Assembly (NCBI GenBank): GCA_021106775.1
Contig: JAIOTL010000249.1
Span: forward strand, 1-18,905
Direction: 5' to 3'
Length of the DNA stretch: 18,905 nt
Origin: Planctomycetota bacterium
GTDB taxonomy: Bacteria; Planctomycetota; UBA8742; SKZP01; JAIOTL01
Shown here: piece by piece, positions 1-7,831 of the stretch
How the letters are laid out: each line of letters opens with the position of its first letter
How positions within the stretch are numbered: the first letter of the stretch is position 1
Position numbers and translations under genes: made by a program
Notes under the pieces: model-generated
What the model saw: the letters and a program-made list of their open reading frames with translations, nothing else
The model's database searches: none
What the model was told of the DNA's origin: nothing

Positions 1-741
1 CCTGTTTATTCCAATCATTTGTTCATCCCCATGCCGATTCTCGGACTTTTCGGATTCTTTTTACTTCTTTTTTTCACAATTTTTGCCCAAAAACATGCAA
101 AACTATTATACATGAGAAGGTTTGCAGCATTTACTGCATTCCTTTTCAGCATTTACCTGATGTCTTATATGTTTATTATCGTCAGGAATTTATGCCCGTT
201 ATGCACATTGTCGTTTTTTCTTAGTTTATGCTTTGCAGCACTGGAATTGATTGAGCTTGAACGGAAAAAACTCAGAATTACTGCGTCTTTGCTGACAATC
301 ATTGCAATTATTGTAATTTTTGGAGTTTTTCTCGTTTCAAAACACTATAATCCGCAGGAAGTTTTTAATCAGAATAACGAGAAATTTTTAACAAACGTAA
401 AAACTCTCGATGCTGATTATCGTGCTGTTTCAAGGGCATCGGACAAGCCGATTGTTGTTTATATTTATTCATGCAAGTGTAAATTCTGCATGTATTACAC
501 TTCCGAAGTGCTAAATGCTGATAAAGTCGAGAATGCCTTGAGAAATTACAGAATTTTCAAGCTAAACATCAGCAGTAACAACGAATTTTTGAAATCAATC
601 GAAACTAAGGTAAATCAAGTTCCAACACTTGTGATATGGGCACGGAATAAGGAATTGCAATACCTAAGAGGAGTAAAATCGGTTAACCGAGTTGTGGAAT
701 TTTTACAGCAAGAAAATAAAAGCAATTTGGAGGAACAATAA
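1..741 (+). CDS. VKOR-thioredoxin fusion protein (5' end outside window)
   Basis: This is the 3' part of a membrane thiol oxidoreductase. The frame is open from base 1, and the first visible residues already match the interior of a vitamin K epoxide reductase (VKOR) domain, so the TTG at 19 is probably not the true start. About four hydrophobic segments are visible, and the CPLC motif (about nt 192-205) fits the VKOR active-site CxxC that passes electrons to quinone. After the last membrane helix (about nt 280-345) comes a thioredoxin-like domain with CKCKFC (about nt 472-490), where CKFC would be the redox pair, and a cis-Pro-like VPT further on. In bacteria VKOR-Trx fusions replace DsbB/DsbA in making periplasmic disulfides. 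The family's first Cys pair would lie upstream of the window. It ends two bases before gmk and carries that gene's Shine-Dalgarno (SD) sequence in its last codons. An ordinary VKOR with a fused SoxW-like domain is the main alternative reading. Confidence 0.85.
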   Translation, partial: PVYSNHLFIPMPILGLFGFFLLLFFTIFAQKHAKLLYMRRFAAFTAFLFSIYLMSYMFIIVRNLCPLCTLSFFLSLCFAALELIELERKKLRITASLLTIIAIIVIFGVFLVSKHYNPQEVFNQNNEKFLTNVKTLDADYRAVSRASDKPIVVYIYSCKCKFCMYYTSEVLNADKVENALRNYRIFKLNISSNNEFLKSIETKVNQVPTLVIWARNKELQYLRGVKSVNRVVEFLQQENKSNLEEQ

Positions 742-743
742 TT

Positions 744-1316
744 ATGCAAGGTTTGCTGGTTTTGCTCTCTGGACCTTCGGGCGTCGGGAAAAACACGATT
801 ATCGATGAACTACGCCAACTCAAGCCTGACCTCTATGAGTATTCGATTTCCGCTACGACGAGAACACCGCGAGGCAACGAAAAAGACGGGGTTGAATACT
901 ATTTCATTTCAAAAAGTATGTTTTTACAATGGATTGAAGACGATAAATTCCTGGAATGGGCGATGTATAACGAACACCACTACGGCACGCCACGGAAACC
1001 TATTATTGACAGGGTTTCAAAAGGCAAGGTCATGCTGACTGAGATTGAGGTTAAAGGTGCGCTGCAAGTGATGCAAACGGACATGAAGCCTTTCAGCATA
1101 TTCGTTATGCCTCCTGACAAAAACGCTCTCTTAAGCCGTCTGAAATCTCGGGCAACAGACAACCCAGCATCAATCAAAAAGAGACTCGAAATTGCCGAGT
1201 GGGAAATGCTCCAAGCCGATAAATTCGATGAAACTGTTGTAAATGACGAACTAATTGAGACGGTAAAAACAATCGATAATATAATTTTAAACCAATTGAA
1301 AATTGAAGAGGGGTAG
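744..1316 (+). CDS. gmk: Guanylate kinase
   Basis: This is a full-length guanylate kinase of 190 residues, a normal size for the family. It phosphorylates GMP to GDP with ATP in the cytoplasm. Visible motifs are the P-loop GPSGVGKNT near residues 9-17, the GMP-binding segment SATTRTPRGNEKDGVEYYF around residues 35-54, and a lid region with RLKSRATDN around residues 131-139. GGAGG at 729-733, 10 nt upstream, supports the ATG at 744. Only two bases separate it from the VKOR-Trx gene, so the two are probably co-transcribed. One oddity is that the residue after the P-loop Lys is Asn, where Ser or Thr is usual. It ends in TAG. In many genomes gmk lies next to yicC; here yicC is about 10 kb away. 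Confidence 0.97.
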   Translation: MQGLLVLLSGPSGVGKNTIIDELRQLKPDLYEYSISATTRTPRGNEKDGVEYYFISKSMFLQWIEDDKFLEWAMYNEHHYGTPRKPIIDRVSKGKVMLTEIEVKGALQVMQTDMKPFSIFVMPPDKNALLSRLKSRATDNPASIKKRLEIAEWEMLQADKFDETVVNDELIETVKTIDNIILNQLKIEEG

Positions 1317-1322
1317 TTTGAG

Positions 1323-1517
1323 ATGCGATATAACAAATATCTTAATACATCATTATTCGCTTCGTTTTTTGGTAAAATTGCATATACTTTCTATACAGCA
1401 TTTCTGCTTTTAGTTTACAACACTGTCAATAGGGGCATGCAAGCATGCTTTTCTTTAGCAGGCGTTGTGAAAAAAGGCGGAAAGTCCGCTTTACCTGTAT
1501 TTAATAACTTCTGTTGA
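1323..1517 (+). CDS. Doubtful small ORF downstream of gmk
   Basis: This is a 64-codon ORF starting 6 bases after the gmk stop, with a purine-rich GAGGGG about 9 nt upstream as a possible SD. The product would be a short protein with one hydrophobic stretch (about residues 15-36, rich in Phe, Tyr and Leu). I recognise no family. It ends at TGA and lies in the same frame as the gene that starts at 1548, with no other stop between. Against it being a real gene, the same bases hold two small hairpins and a possible promoter, and its length is easily met by chance. Treat it as a candidate only. Confidence 0.3.
   Translation: MRYNKYLNTSLFASFFGKIAYTFYTAFLLLVYNTVNRGMQACFSLAGVVKKGGKSALPVFNNFC
1369..1397 (+). 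promoter_or_regulatory. Possible sigma70-type promoter between gmk and the J-like gene
   Basis: TTGGTA at 1369-1374 and TATACA at 1392-1397 are separated by 17 bases, the standard spacing, with four of six consensus matches in each box. Transcription from here would run through the two small hairpins at 1435-1489 into the 1548 gene. It overlaps the doubtful small ORF, so at most one of the two readings is likely to matter. Confidence 0.3.
1435..1489 (+). other. Two small hairpins in the leader of the J-like gene
   Basis: GCATGC at 1435-1440 and 1443-1448 forms a short stem followed by TTTTCTTT, resembling a weak terminator or attenuator. A second perfect stem, GCGGA/TCCGC with loop AAG, lies at 1477-1489 and is followed by three T. 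Together they could be a weak terminator for the gmk transcript or a structured 5' leader. Neither stem is long enough to be convincing alone. Confidence 0.3.
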
Positions 1518-1547
1518 AATTGCCCTGAATTGGAGGATGGTCACCAA

Positions 1548-3188
1548 ATGTCCGAAAATCTGTACCACAAATTACTTGACGTTAATCCTGAAGTTTATAG
1601 CCCTGATTATTATCAGCTGCTGTTAATTGATGGAAATAACCCGTCCCCTGCATTAATTGAATCTCAATATAAAAAACAGATGAGCAAAGTTCAGAACGTC
1701 CGTTCAACAAAATACAAGGATTTCGTTGAATTTCTCAAAGGTGAGCTAAAGCAGGCGCGTAGGATTATCAACGACCAGAAACTGTGTATCAAATACGTTG
1801 AAAGTAGAAAAGAAAAGTCATCAAAGAGATTGGGCGATATTGTTGAGATGTTTATCCAGATTTCAGGAAATTTGTCAGAAATTGAAATCAGGGAAATACA
1901 CAGACGGGGCACTAACTTTAATCTGCAACGCAGAGACATTGACAGAATCATTGACGAAAACCTTCACGCTCTGGGTTGTAAGAGAACAAGGGCTAGCCAT
2001 GAACAGCTTAAGCGCGCCAGTGACATTATGAACAGGCGTGCAGAATTAGGGATTGTCAGCAAATCGCAACTTTTGTATCTTACCGAAAACGGGCTGACAA
2101 CACGTAAGCCTGATGAATCCGTGAAGAAAAAGAAGGAAACTGATGTCAAAGAAGCGAACCAACTGAAAAAAGACGCGCTGAAACTCAATCAGCTTGCAGA
2201 ACGCAAGAAAAGATTAATCCCGTTTTTCATTTTTACCAAGGTTTTGAACATACTGGTCAATGTTGTCGGATGGGTTTTAATAATCGGTTTACTCTTCATT
2301 ATCTTATTTATGAAGAATAACCCGATGGTAAAAGACGGTGTGTCGGCTGTTTTCGACCTTGAACCTGAAACGATTTACGTAAATAAGCCGTTGGTGGACG
2401 TAAATAAACCGACAAAAACAATGCTTGATGAATTCAAGGAATCGTTCGTCAATCCTGATAAAACGGTCGATTATCATACAAGAATAAAATCCGCAAGAAC
2501 CCAGCTCATTGAGTTATGCGACAAACTTGAGGGCAACAAAGATTTCGAGCAAAAAAGCAAAGCCATCGATTTTTACCACAATATTGTTGCGCCATCGTAT
2601 TATAACACTCAGACGAAATGGGATTGGAAAATGTTTCTCAAGCCGATTGATTTCGCCCGTTACGTGGATTTTTATCCGGAAAATTATGCGGAATTCGCTG
2701 CGACTGATACCGAGTTATTGATTCCATTCGGGGGATATTTTACGACAGGCATGATAAATGTTTCAGGCTCTTTCACAGATTCAAACTGCAATTTCGGATT
2801 GAATCTACACACTAACTCGAAATCTGCATTTAAAAAGATAATTTTATACACTGATGAGAATGGTGATTATTTCATCAAATCAATTCCCGGTGACAAAAAA
2901 AATATAAACATTGAAAACATTTTACGGGGAAAAAAGATTGATACCAGTTTCCCGCTTGCAGAATTCACGCTTCAACTTGATGCCAGAACATCAATGAATA
3001 AAGACAATAGAAGTGTGATTCAGTTAAATTACCTGCTAATAACATCCGATATAAAAGGAAATAAGGTTCAAACCCCGTTGTTTGACGAAATACCTTCAGT
3101 TGAAAAAGAAGGCAGTCGTCTTGCATTGTTTGTCGGGAAAGATTCTAAAATTAGAATCAAAAGAATATTAGTTGAACCTTATAACTAA
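1548..3188 (+). CDS. Membrane protein with N-terminal J-like domain
   Basis: This is a predicted single-pass membrane protein of 546 residues. The ATG at 1548 was chosen because GGAGG lies at 1532-1536 and because the first residues (YHKLLDVNPEVYSPDYYQLL) resemble the start of a degenerate DnaJ-like domain common in planctomycete proteins. There a HYRLLGI-type motif is followed by a helix pair ending near a tyrosine (about residues 10-95 here). The canonical HPD motif is absent, so chaperone activity is not implied. A charged helical region follows (about 95-220), then one strong transmembrane helix (about 224-255), then a roughly 290-residue region presumably outside the cytoplasm. That region ends in beta-strand-rich sequence after about residue 400, possibly a jelly-roll or lectin-like fold. 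The function is unknown. An upstream in-frame TTG at 1530 would add six residues but would itself overlap the SD. Confidence 0.8.
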   Translation: MSENLYHKLLDVNPEVYSPDYYQLLLIDGNNPSPALIESQYKKQMSKVQNVRSTKYKDFVEFLKGELKQARRIINDQKLCIKYVESRKEKSSKRLGDIVEMFIQISGNLSEIEIREIHRRGTNFNLQRRDIDRIIDENLHALGCKRTRASHEQLKRASDIMNRRAELGIVSKSQLLYLTENGLTTRKPDESVKKKKETDVKEANQLKKDALKLNQLAERKKRLIPFFIFTKVLNILVNVVGWVLIIGLLFIILFMKNNPMVKDGVSAVFDLEPETIYVNKPLVDVNKPTKTMLDEFKESFVNPDKTVDYHTRIKSARTQLIELCDKLEGNKDFEQKSKAIDFYHNIVAPSYYNTQTKWDWKMFLKPIDFARYVDFYPENYAEFAATDTELLIPFGGYFTTGMINVSGSFTDSNCNFGLNLHTNSKSAFKKIILYTDENGDYFIKSIPGDKKNINIENILRGKKIDTSFPLAEFTLQLDARTSMNKDNRSVIQLNYLLITSDIKGNKVQTPLFDEIPSVEKEGSRLALFVGKDSKIRIKRILVEPYN

Positions 3189-3257
3189 TTTTGTTAAAAA
3201 ATTAGTGTTACAAATCGTTACAACAACAATATTCAAATACTTTTTGAAAGGATAAAA

Positions 3258-4403
3258 ATGAGAAAGTTAATTGTCTTTGCTCTCGTTTTCTCATTTTCAT
3301 TGGCAATTATCGGCTGTAAAAACCCTACAGAGGGTCCTTCGATGAGAATTCCTGCGCCGAAAACTGATGATACAATAGCATCTGGAAAATATAAAAAGTT
3401 TTCAGATTCACAAATCAGGACAGCTTTGACAAAGCTTGAGAATGTTACTCAGCTTGAAGTCATTGACAATTACAAATTCCAGATTGGGGATAAATTCAGG
3501 TTAACTGTTGACAAACAACCTGACTGGACAACCGATTGCACGGTTTCACCAAGCGGTAAAATCAAATTCGGATATCTTAAGAAACTGATTAAAGTCAGTG
3601 ATCTAACTCTTTCACAAATTGCGTCAGTTTTTGAGCTCGAACTAAAAAAATATTTCAACGAACCAATGGTCAAAATCGATAACATTGAATACTCACCAAG
3701 CATCAATACTGTCAATGTCATCGGGTTTTTAAGGCATCCGGGCAGAATCAAAGTTAAAATTGGCGACAGAATTATGGACTTGATTTCTCAGTCTGGTGGT
3801 ATCGAACGCAAATCATATGGCAGCAGCGGGTCGGAAGCGAATAAACCAGCAGTGGATTGGAACAGGGCTTATATTGCTCGCTATAACGAAGCTAAGAAAA
3901 TGCATGAGATTATACCCTACGTCAGCCTTTATGAACTTCTTGTAAAATCAAAGATGAAATACAATATCAAGGTTAAGCAAGGTGATATTATTTACATTCC
4001 CGAAGCAACATATGATACTAACAAAGTTTATGTGCTTGGAGCAGTTAGAAAACCGGGTGTTTTCAATTACTCATCGTCGATTTCCTTAATCGAAGCACTT
4101 TCACTTGCAGGTGGATTCACCAACTTGGTTGCTGAGGACGAATGGGTTTACATTATCCGCAACTCGACCGATACCAATAAGGTTCATGTTTACGTAGCTG
4201 AACTTCGCAAGCTTCTGACCGGCGTAAAGAAAGCAGGAAAATTTGTTACAAACCCGTTGCTTCAGGAATCGGACATTGTTTACGTAGATACTTCAGGTAT
4301 TACTGAATTTGGTTACTGGCTGCGCAATTTCCAGCCTTTCTGGGGCGCAACAATCGGCGGTGCGTCAGATGTCGCATATGATGTCAGCTATATTATCAAA
4401 TAA
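3258..4403 (+). CDS. Polysaccharide export lipoprotein (Wza-like, two SLBB domains)
   Basis: This 381-residue lipoprotein belongs to the Wza/poly-export family, whose members form the outer-membrane channel or periplasmic collar for exported polysaccharide. It has a signal peptide with lipobox LAIIGC, so Cys20 would be lipidated. A poly-export domain spans about residues 72-140 (IGDKFRLTV to the AFVELEL-type helix), followed by two SLBB-like beta-grasp repeats beginning at VNVIGFLRHPGRIKV (about 154) and VYVLGAVRKPGVFNY (about 257). The start is supported by GAAAGGAT ending about 6 nt before the ATG. No glycosyltransferase, Wzc kinase or flippase lies beside it, so this is a stand-alone copy and the exported polymer cannot be named. 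A strong terminator follows directly. Confidence 0.9.
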   Translation: MRKLIVFALVFSFSLAIIGCKNPTEGPSMRIPAPKTDDTIASGKYKKFSDSQIRTALTKLENVTQLEVIDNYKFQIGDKFRLTVDKQPDWTTDCTVSPSGKIKFGYLKKLIKVSDLTLSQIASVFELELKKYFNEPMVKIDNIEYSPSINTVNVIGFLRHPGRIKVKIGDRIMDLISQSGGIERKSYGSSGSEANKPAVDWNRAYIARYNEAKKMHEIIPYVSLYELLVKSKMKYNIKVKQGDIIYIPEATYDTNKVYVLGAVRKPGVFNYSSSISLIEALSLAGGFTNLVAEDEWVYIIRNSTDTNKVHVYVAELRKLLTGVKKAGKFVTNPLLQESDIVYVDTSGITEFGYWLRNFQPFWGATIGGASDVAYDVSYIIK

Positions 4404-4425
4404 AAATAATCAAAATCTTTGATAA

Positions 4426-4452
4426 GTCCGGTGTTGCCGGGCTTTTTTTTTT
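4426..4452 (+). terminator. Rho-independent terminator after the export lipoprotein gene
   Basis: The stem GTCCGG (4426-4431) pairs with CCGGGC (4437-4442), with one G-T pair and a TGTTG loop, and is followed by ten consecutive T at 4443-4452. It lies 23 bases after the stop and separates the export gene from the kinase gene. Confidence 0.9.
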
Positions 4453-4475
4453 GCTGCATATTCAGAATAATTTTT

Positions 4476-4506
4476 TTGTGTGAATTTTACTCTGGTTCAT
4501 TATAAT
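4476..4506 (+). promoter_or_regulatory. Possible promoter for the kinase gene
   Basis: A perfect TATAAT lies at 4501-4506, about 37 bases before the kinase ATG and just after the terminator. The best -35 match is TTGTGT at 4476-4481 with a rather long 19-base spacer. The -10 box is convincing; the -35 box is weak. Confidence 0.45.
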
Positions 4507-4542
4507 TCACTTAATTGAAAACCTGACTAAGTTGAAGATACC

Positions 4543-7005
4543 ATGGAAGAAAACAGCAAGGATAACAGCAGTCAAAAACCGAGCCGAAACGGGAACGGGA
4601 ATAACATTGAAGAGAAATTGAGTATCGGCGATGTTATCGGTGGATGCGAGTTGCAGAAATTAATTGGAAAAGGTGGAATGGGTGCTGTTTTTAAAGCGCG
4701 TCAGCGTTCACTTGATAAAACTGTTGCAATAAAGGTTCTATCACCAAGATATTGGAAAGACCGTGTTTTTATCGAAAATTTTGTCACCGAAGCGCGAATC
4801 GCAGCAAAAATCGATCATCAAAACGTCGTACAAGTTTTTGACACCGGTCTGGATAACGGCATCCCGTATATTCTTATGCAATTTGTGTCAGGGAAAACAC
4901 TTCGGCAGAAAGAGAAAGAACGGAATATACCGTTTTCGGAATTGCTCGATTATTTTATCCAGGCAACAAAAGGTCTGCTTTCCGCTCACTCACAGAAGGT
5001 CGTTCATCGGGACATCAAGCCTGAAAATCTGATTATTACGCTGGATGGTTCTTTAAAAATAACTGATTTCGGTCTTGCCAAACACGAAAAAGATATTCCA
5101 GATGATCTCCCAAAAGATGGCAAAATCATGGCTTCCGCTAGTTTTATGTCGCCTGAGCAGGCTGATTTGCATCCAATTGATATCCGCTCAGACCTTTATT
5201 CGCTTGGCGTTACGTTTTATTCACTGTTTACCGGAGTGAAGCCGTTCTGCGGAAATTCTCATCTCGAATTCGTGCTAAGACACCATCTTGACCAACCTTT
5301 GTGCGCAACCTTACAAAACCGTGATATTCCGCTATCGCTTTCAGCAATTTTGAACAAACTTATGCGCAAACGCCCGTCTTTCAGATACCAGAGTGCCAAC
5401 GACCTGCTTATTGACCTCGATAAAATAAAAGCAGGTCAATACCCGCGAACAGAGCAGAACTGGCGATTCGAGTCGTTTGCAGTATCGAAAGTCGATGCAA
5501 GCACAATTGTTAAAAGCGGTGTTTCTGTTTGCATTCGCTCGCAAAAGGATAGTAAGAAACGAAACGAACCCTTTAGTAATCTTGGTGAAATGATGCATGC
5601 TAAGGATTTCGTAAAAATTATCAAACCATCAGTTAAAGATAAGAAAATGCCGGAAGACCTGCAATTTCTCATCCCGAAAAACCTGAAAATACCAAAAACT
5701 ACAAAAAAAACACAGCTGCAAATTGATGCATCAGAGATTTCACTCACAGAATTCATTGCCAAACCAGAATTAATGCGCGACGAAAACGGAATTCCAAATC
5801 ATACACTCAAGCGAGCACCTATTGACGTTGATTTTGTTGGAAAGACGTTAATTCTGTATTTCAGAGACATTTTTACAAGTGAGTTACAGATTCAGCACTT
5901 TTACGATTTACTCGATCATTTCCCATATCCGTTTGATTATACGGTACGATTTGTTTTCGAGGACGATGTAAAGCTTGTGAATGCTGACATCCGGTGGCTC
6001 ATTGAAGCACATAATCTTATTAATCGAAAGAAAGGCAGTCTGAATATAAAAATCCTGTCCTCACGTGTTGAAGATTTCTTCGAAAGGAATAATCTGGATG
6101 ATTTCATCGATATTGATTTCGATAGACATCAGAAAATCGAAGAATCATTCATGGATTACTCCGACATTATCAATGCTGTGGTTGATGAGGTCGTTGAGGA
6201 AGTTGATATTATTGACGAGAATTCACAAATTGAAATAAAATCAGCAAATAAAGTCGAGGTGATTATGAACGAAAAAAACAAGAACGAAAAGAAAAAAAAT
6301 GATGAAATCATCGACGAACTCGCGCTAACGGACGATGAATCCGAGAAAATGCCGGTTGAAGACCTTGAACCTGTTGAAGATACTGAAAATGTCAAAAGCG
6401 ATGTAACCGAGCATGGATTGAAGATTCAGGAGAAGATAAATCTGGGTGATTTCGACGGTGCATTCCGGCTTGCTAAGAAATTCATCATCACAGGTAAGGG
6501 AATTACGCCTGATATTGATGAAGTATTCTCCAAGATTGCTCGAAAGTTTAAGTTTGAGGGTGAAGAATTGATGAAGAAGAACGAGTTTTCAAAAGCAAAA
6601 GAGTTGTTCGAAAAGGCAATTGAAATTCGCAATGCCGATGCGGACTCGTATCTTTTCAAGGGATTGTGTTTGAAGAAACTCGGAAAACTTACCTCGGCAA
6701 TAGAATTTATTAACGCTGCGATAGATTTGAACCCTAACAATGCAAATTTTTATTATAACCGGGCGATTATCAAATCACGATTAAAGAATGCTGCTGATGC
6801 GATTTCCGACTTGTCCAAAGCGATAGAAATCAACCCTAATCATGCCAACGCGTTTTACAACCGTGGGATAGCATTTGAGAAGAAGAAAGAGTTTGCCAAT
6901 GCACTCAGTGACTTCAAGAAAGCATTAAACCTCAATCCTGATTATCGCAAAATCCTTACGCCGCGACTAAAGAAGATTGCCATCGAACTTGAGAAAAAAA
7001 CCTAA
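4543..7005 (+). CDS. Ser/Thr protein kinase with STAS-like segment and C-terminal TPRs
   Basis: This is an 820-residue Hanks-type kinase. The catalytic domain (about residues 36-295) has the glycine-rich loop GKGGMGAVF (42-50), the ATP-binding Lys64 in VAIKVL, catalytic HRDIKPEN (Asp157), DFGLAKH (Asp175) and the SPEQA activation segment, so it should be active. A linker of about 130 residues is unrecognised. Residues about 428-526 read like a STAS/anti-sigma-antagonist fold (a VGKTLILYFRDI strand and a loop with VNADIRWLIEAHNL). An acidic, Lys-rich linker follows (about 555-625), then TPR repeats (about 625-815), the clearest three around 685-790 with YNRAI and FYNRGIA motifs. There is no transmembrane helix, so the protein is probably cytosolic, unlike the many PknB-type kinases with external sensors. 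The TPRs suggest protein-partner recognition. The start has only a weak SD. The substrate is unknown. Confidence 0.93.
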   Translation: MEENSKDNSSQKPSRNGNGNNIEEKLSIGDVIGGCELQKLIGKGGMGAVFKARQRSLDKTVAIKVLSPRYWKDRVFIENFVTEARIAAKIDHQNVVQVFDTGLDNGIPYILMQFVSGKTLRQKEKERNIPFSELLDYFIQATKGLLSAHSQKVVHRDIKPENLIITLDGSLKITDFGLAKHEKDIPDDLPKDGKIMASASFMSPEQADLHPIDIRSDLYSLGVTFYSLFTGVKPFCGNSHLEFVLRHHLDQPLCATLQNRDIPLSLSAILNKLMRKRPSFRYQSANDLLIDLDKIKAGQYPRTEQNWRFESFAVSKVDASTIVKSGVSVCIRSQKDSKKRNEPFSNLGEMMHAKDFVKIIKPSVKDKKMPEDLQFLIPKNLKIPKTTKKTQLQIDASEISLTEFIAKPELMRDENGIPNHTLKRAPIDVDFVGKTLILYFRDIFTSELQIQHFYDLLDHFPYPFDYTVRFVFEDDVKLVNADIRWLIEAHNLINRKKGSLNIKILSSRVEDFFERNNLDDFIDIDFDRHQKIEESFMDYSDIINAVVDEVVEEVDIIDENSQIEIKSANKVEVIMNEKNKNEKKKNDEIIDELALTDDESEKMPVEDLEPVEDTENVKSDVTEHGLKIQEKINLGDFDGAFRLAKKFIITGKGITPDIDEVFSKIARKFKFEGEELMKKNEFSKAKELFEKAIEIRNADADSYLFKGLCLKKLGKLTSAIEFINAAIDLNPNNANFYYNRAIIKSRLKNAADAISDLSKAIEINPNHANAFYNRGIAFEKKKEFANALSDFKKALNLNPDYRKILTPRLKKIAIELEKKT

Positions 7006-7047
7006 CAGCTACGTTTTCTATGTTTCTTATTGCCTTCATGAAAAATG

Positions 7048-7075
7048 TTGTTTAAGTTTTGAAATATTGTATATT
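7048..7075 (+). promoter_or_regulatory. Possible promoter for the small secreted protein gene
   Basis: TTGTTT at 7048-7053 and TATATT at 7070-7075 are separated by 16 bases, in the 157-base gap upstream of the 7163 gene. This leaves a leader of about 80 bases. The match is reasonable but the region is AT-rich. Confidence 0.35.
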
Positions 7076-7162
7076 TAATACGAACAAACGCTGATATTGC
7101 GAGTTATTTGCTGCTAATATCGAGTCTTACAACACCTAATTCACCTGATAGGAGAAAGTTTT

Positions 7163-7813
7163 ATGAAATGCATGTATTCTCCCTTTGTTATTTTCGTGAT
7201 TTTAGTATCTATCGCATCTTCCGCATATGCTGAATCTGACGTCCTGTTTGACAACACGCTTGAATACATTGAATTCTCTGAATTCTTATCGACTACCGAT
7301 AATGCCGGACCGTTAGCACCGGATGCTTCATATTTTCGGCAGAGTTTTTACATCGAAACATCCGTTTCATGGGGGATTTTTGGGAAATCAATTAGCAACG
7401 CCTTTATAGATTTGTCAATAGGTTACAGGCGTTTTAACATTAATGGCGGATTCGAAGTTTCTATGGGGCGGGAATTTCTGACGATTAATGATGATGACGA
7501 AGATGATGAATATGAAGATAGTTCTGTAGAAGGTGATTTATTTTTGATAAAATTTGCACTATTCAGCTTCCGCAATAAAGATTGGGATGACAAGCATCAT
7601 ACATTGGCAGGAATAGGTGTTGATATTGGGTTTGATGATGTTGACTATGATGGATTTGAGATTGGCTTAAACGGCTTTATTTCGATGCTTCTAAGGCAGT
7701 TTTATCTGGTAAAATTGGGTGTTTTTGCAAAATATGTTGAAATTGGAAGCAGTAAAACATTTTGGATTGGTTTTACAATTGGTTGGATTGGAATAGATAT
7801 TGAATTTTTCTAA
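7163..7813 (+). CDS. Secreted beta-rich protein, probably a small outer-membrane barrel
   Basis: This 216-residue protein begins with a clear Sec signal peptide (hydrophobic core about residues 8-20, likely cleavage after AYA at about 23). The mature part alternates aromatic and small or polar residues in strand-sized runs with Gly turns, and ends in Phe-Phe. This pattern is typical of outer-membrane beta-barrels recognised by BamA. I recognise no named family. A strongly acidic stretch (NDDDEDDEYEDSS, about residues 111-123) would fall in an exposed loop and could bind cations. AGGAGA about 8-10 nt before the ATG supports the start. It converges with the next gene, only 18 bases from its stop. 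Confidence 0.75.
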   Translation: MKCMYSPFVIFVILVSIASSAYAESDVLFDNTLEYIEFSEFLSTTDNAGPLAPDASYFRQSFYIETSVSWGIFGKSISNAFIDLSIGYRRFNINGGFEVSMGREFLTINDDDEDDEYEDSSVEGDLFLIKFALFSFRNKDWDDKHHTLAGIGVDIGFDDVDYDGFEIGLNGFISMLLRQFYLVKLGVFAKYVEIGSSKTFWIGFTIGWIGIDIEFF

Positions 7814-7831
7814 TAAATTCAGCAATTGAAG

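Noticed and set aside
1323..3188. Reading the 64-codon ORF, its TGA (1515-1517) and the J-like gene as a third TGA-containing gene, giving a C-[TGA]-N-C motif
   Set aside because: The J-like domain begins exactly at the ATG at 1548 with its own GGAGG, so nothing upstream is needed. The short ORF has no family support, so the shared frame (a one in three chance) is probably accidental.
6156..6740. Ser/Phe-rich frames opposite the kinase linker and TPR region
   Set aside because: They are the mirror of Lys/Glu-rich codons in the kinase gene and show no start signal or family match.
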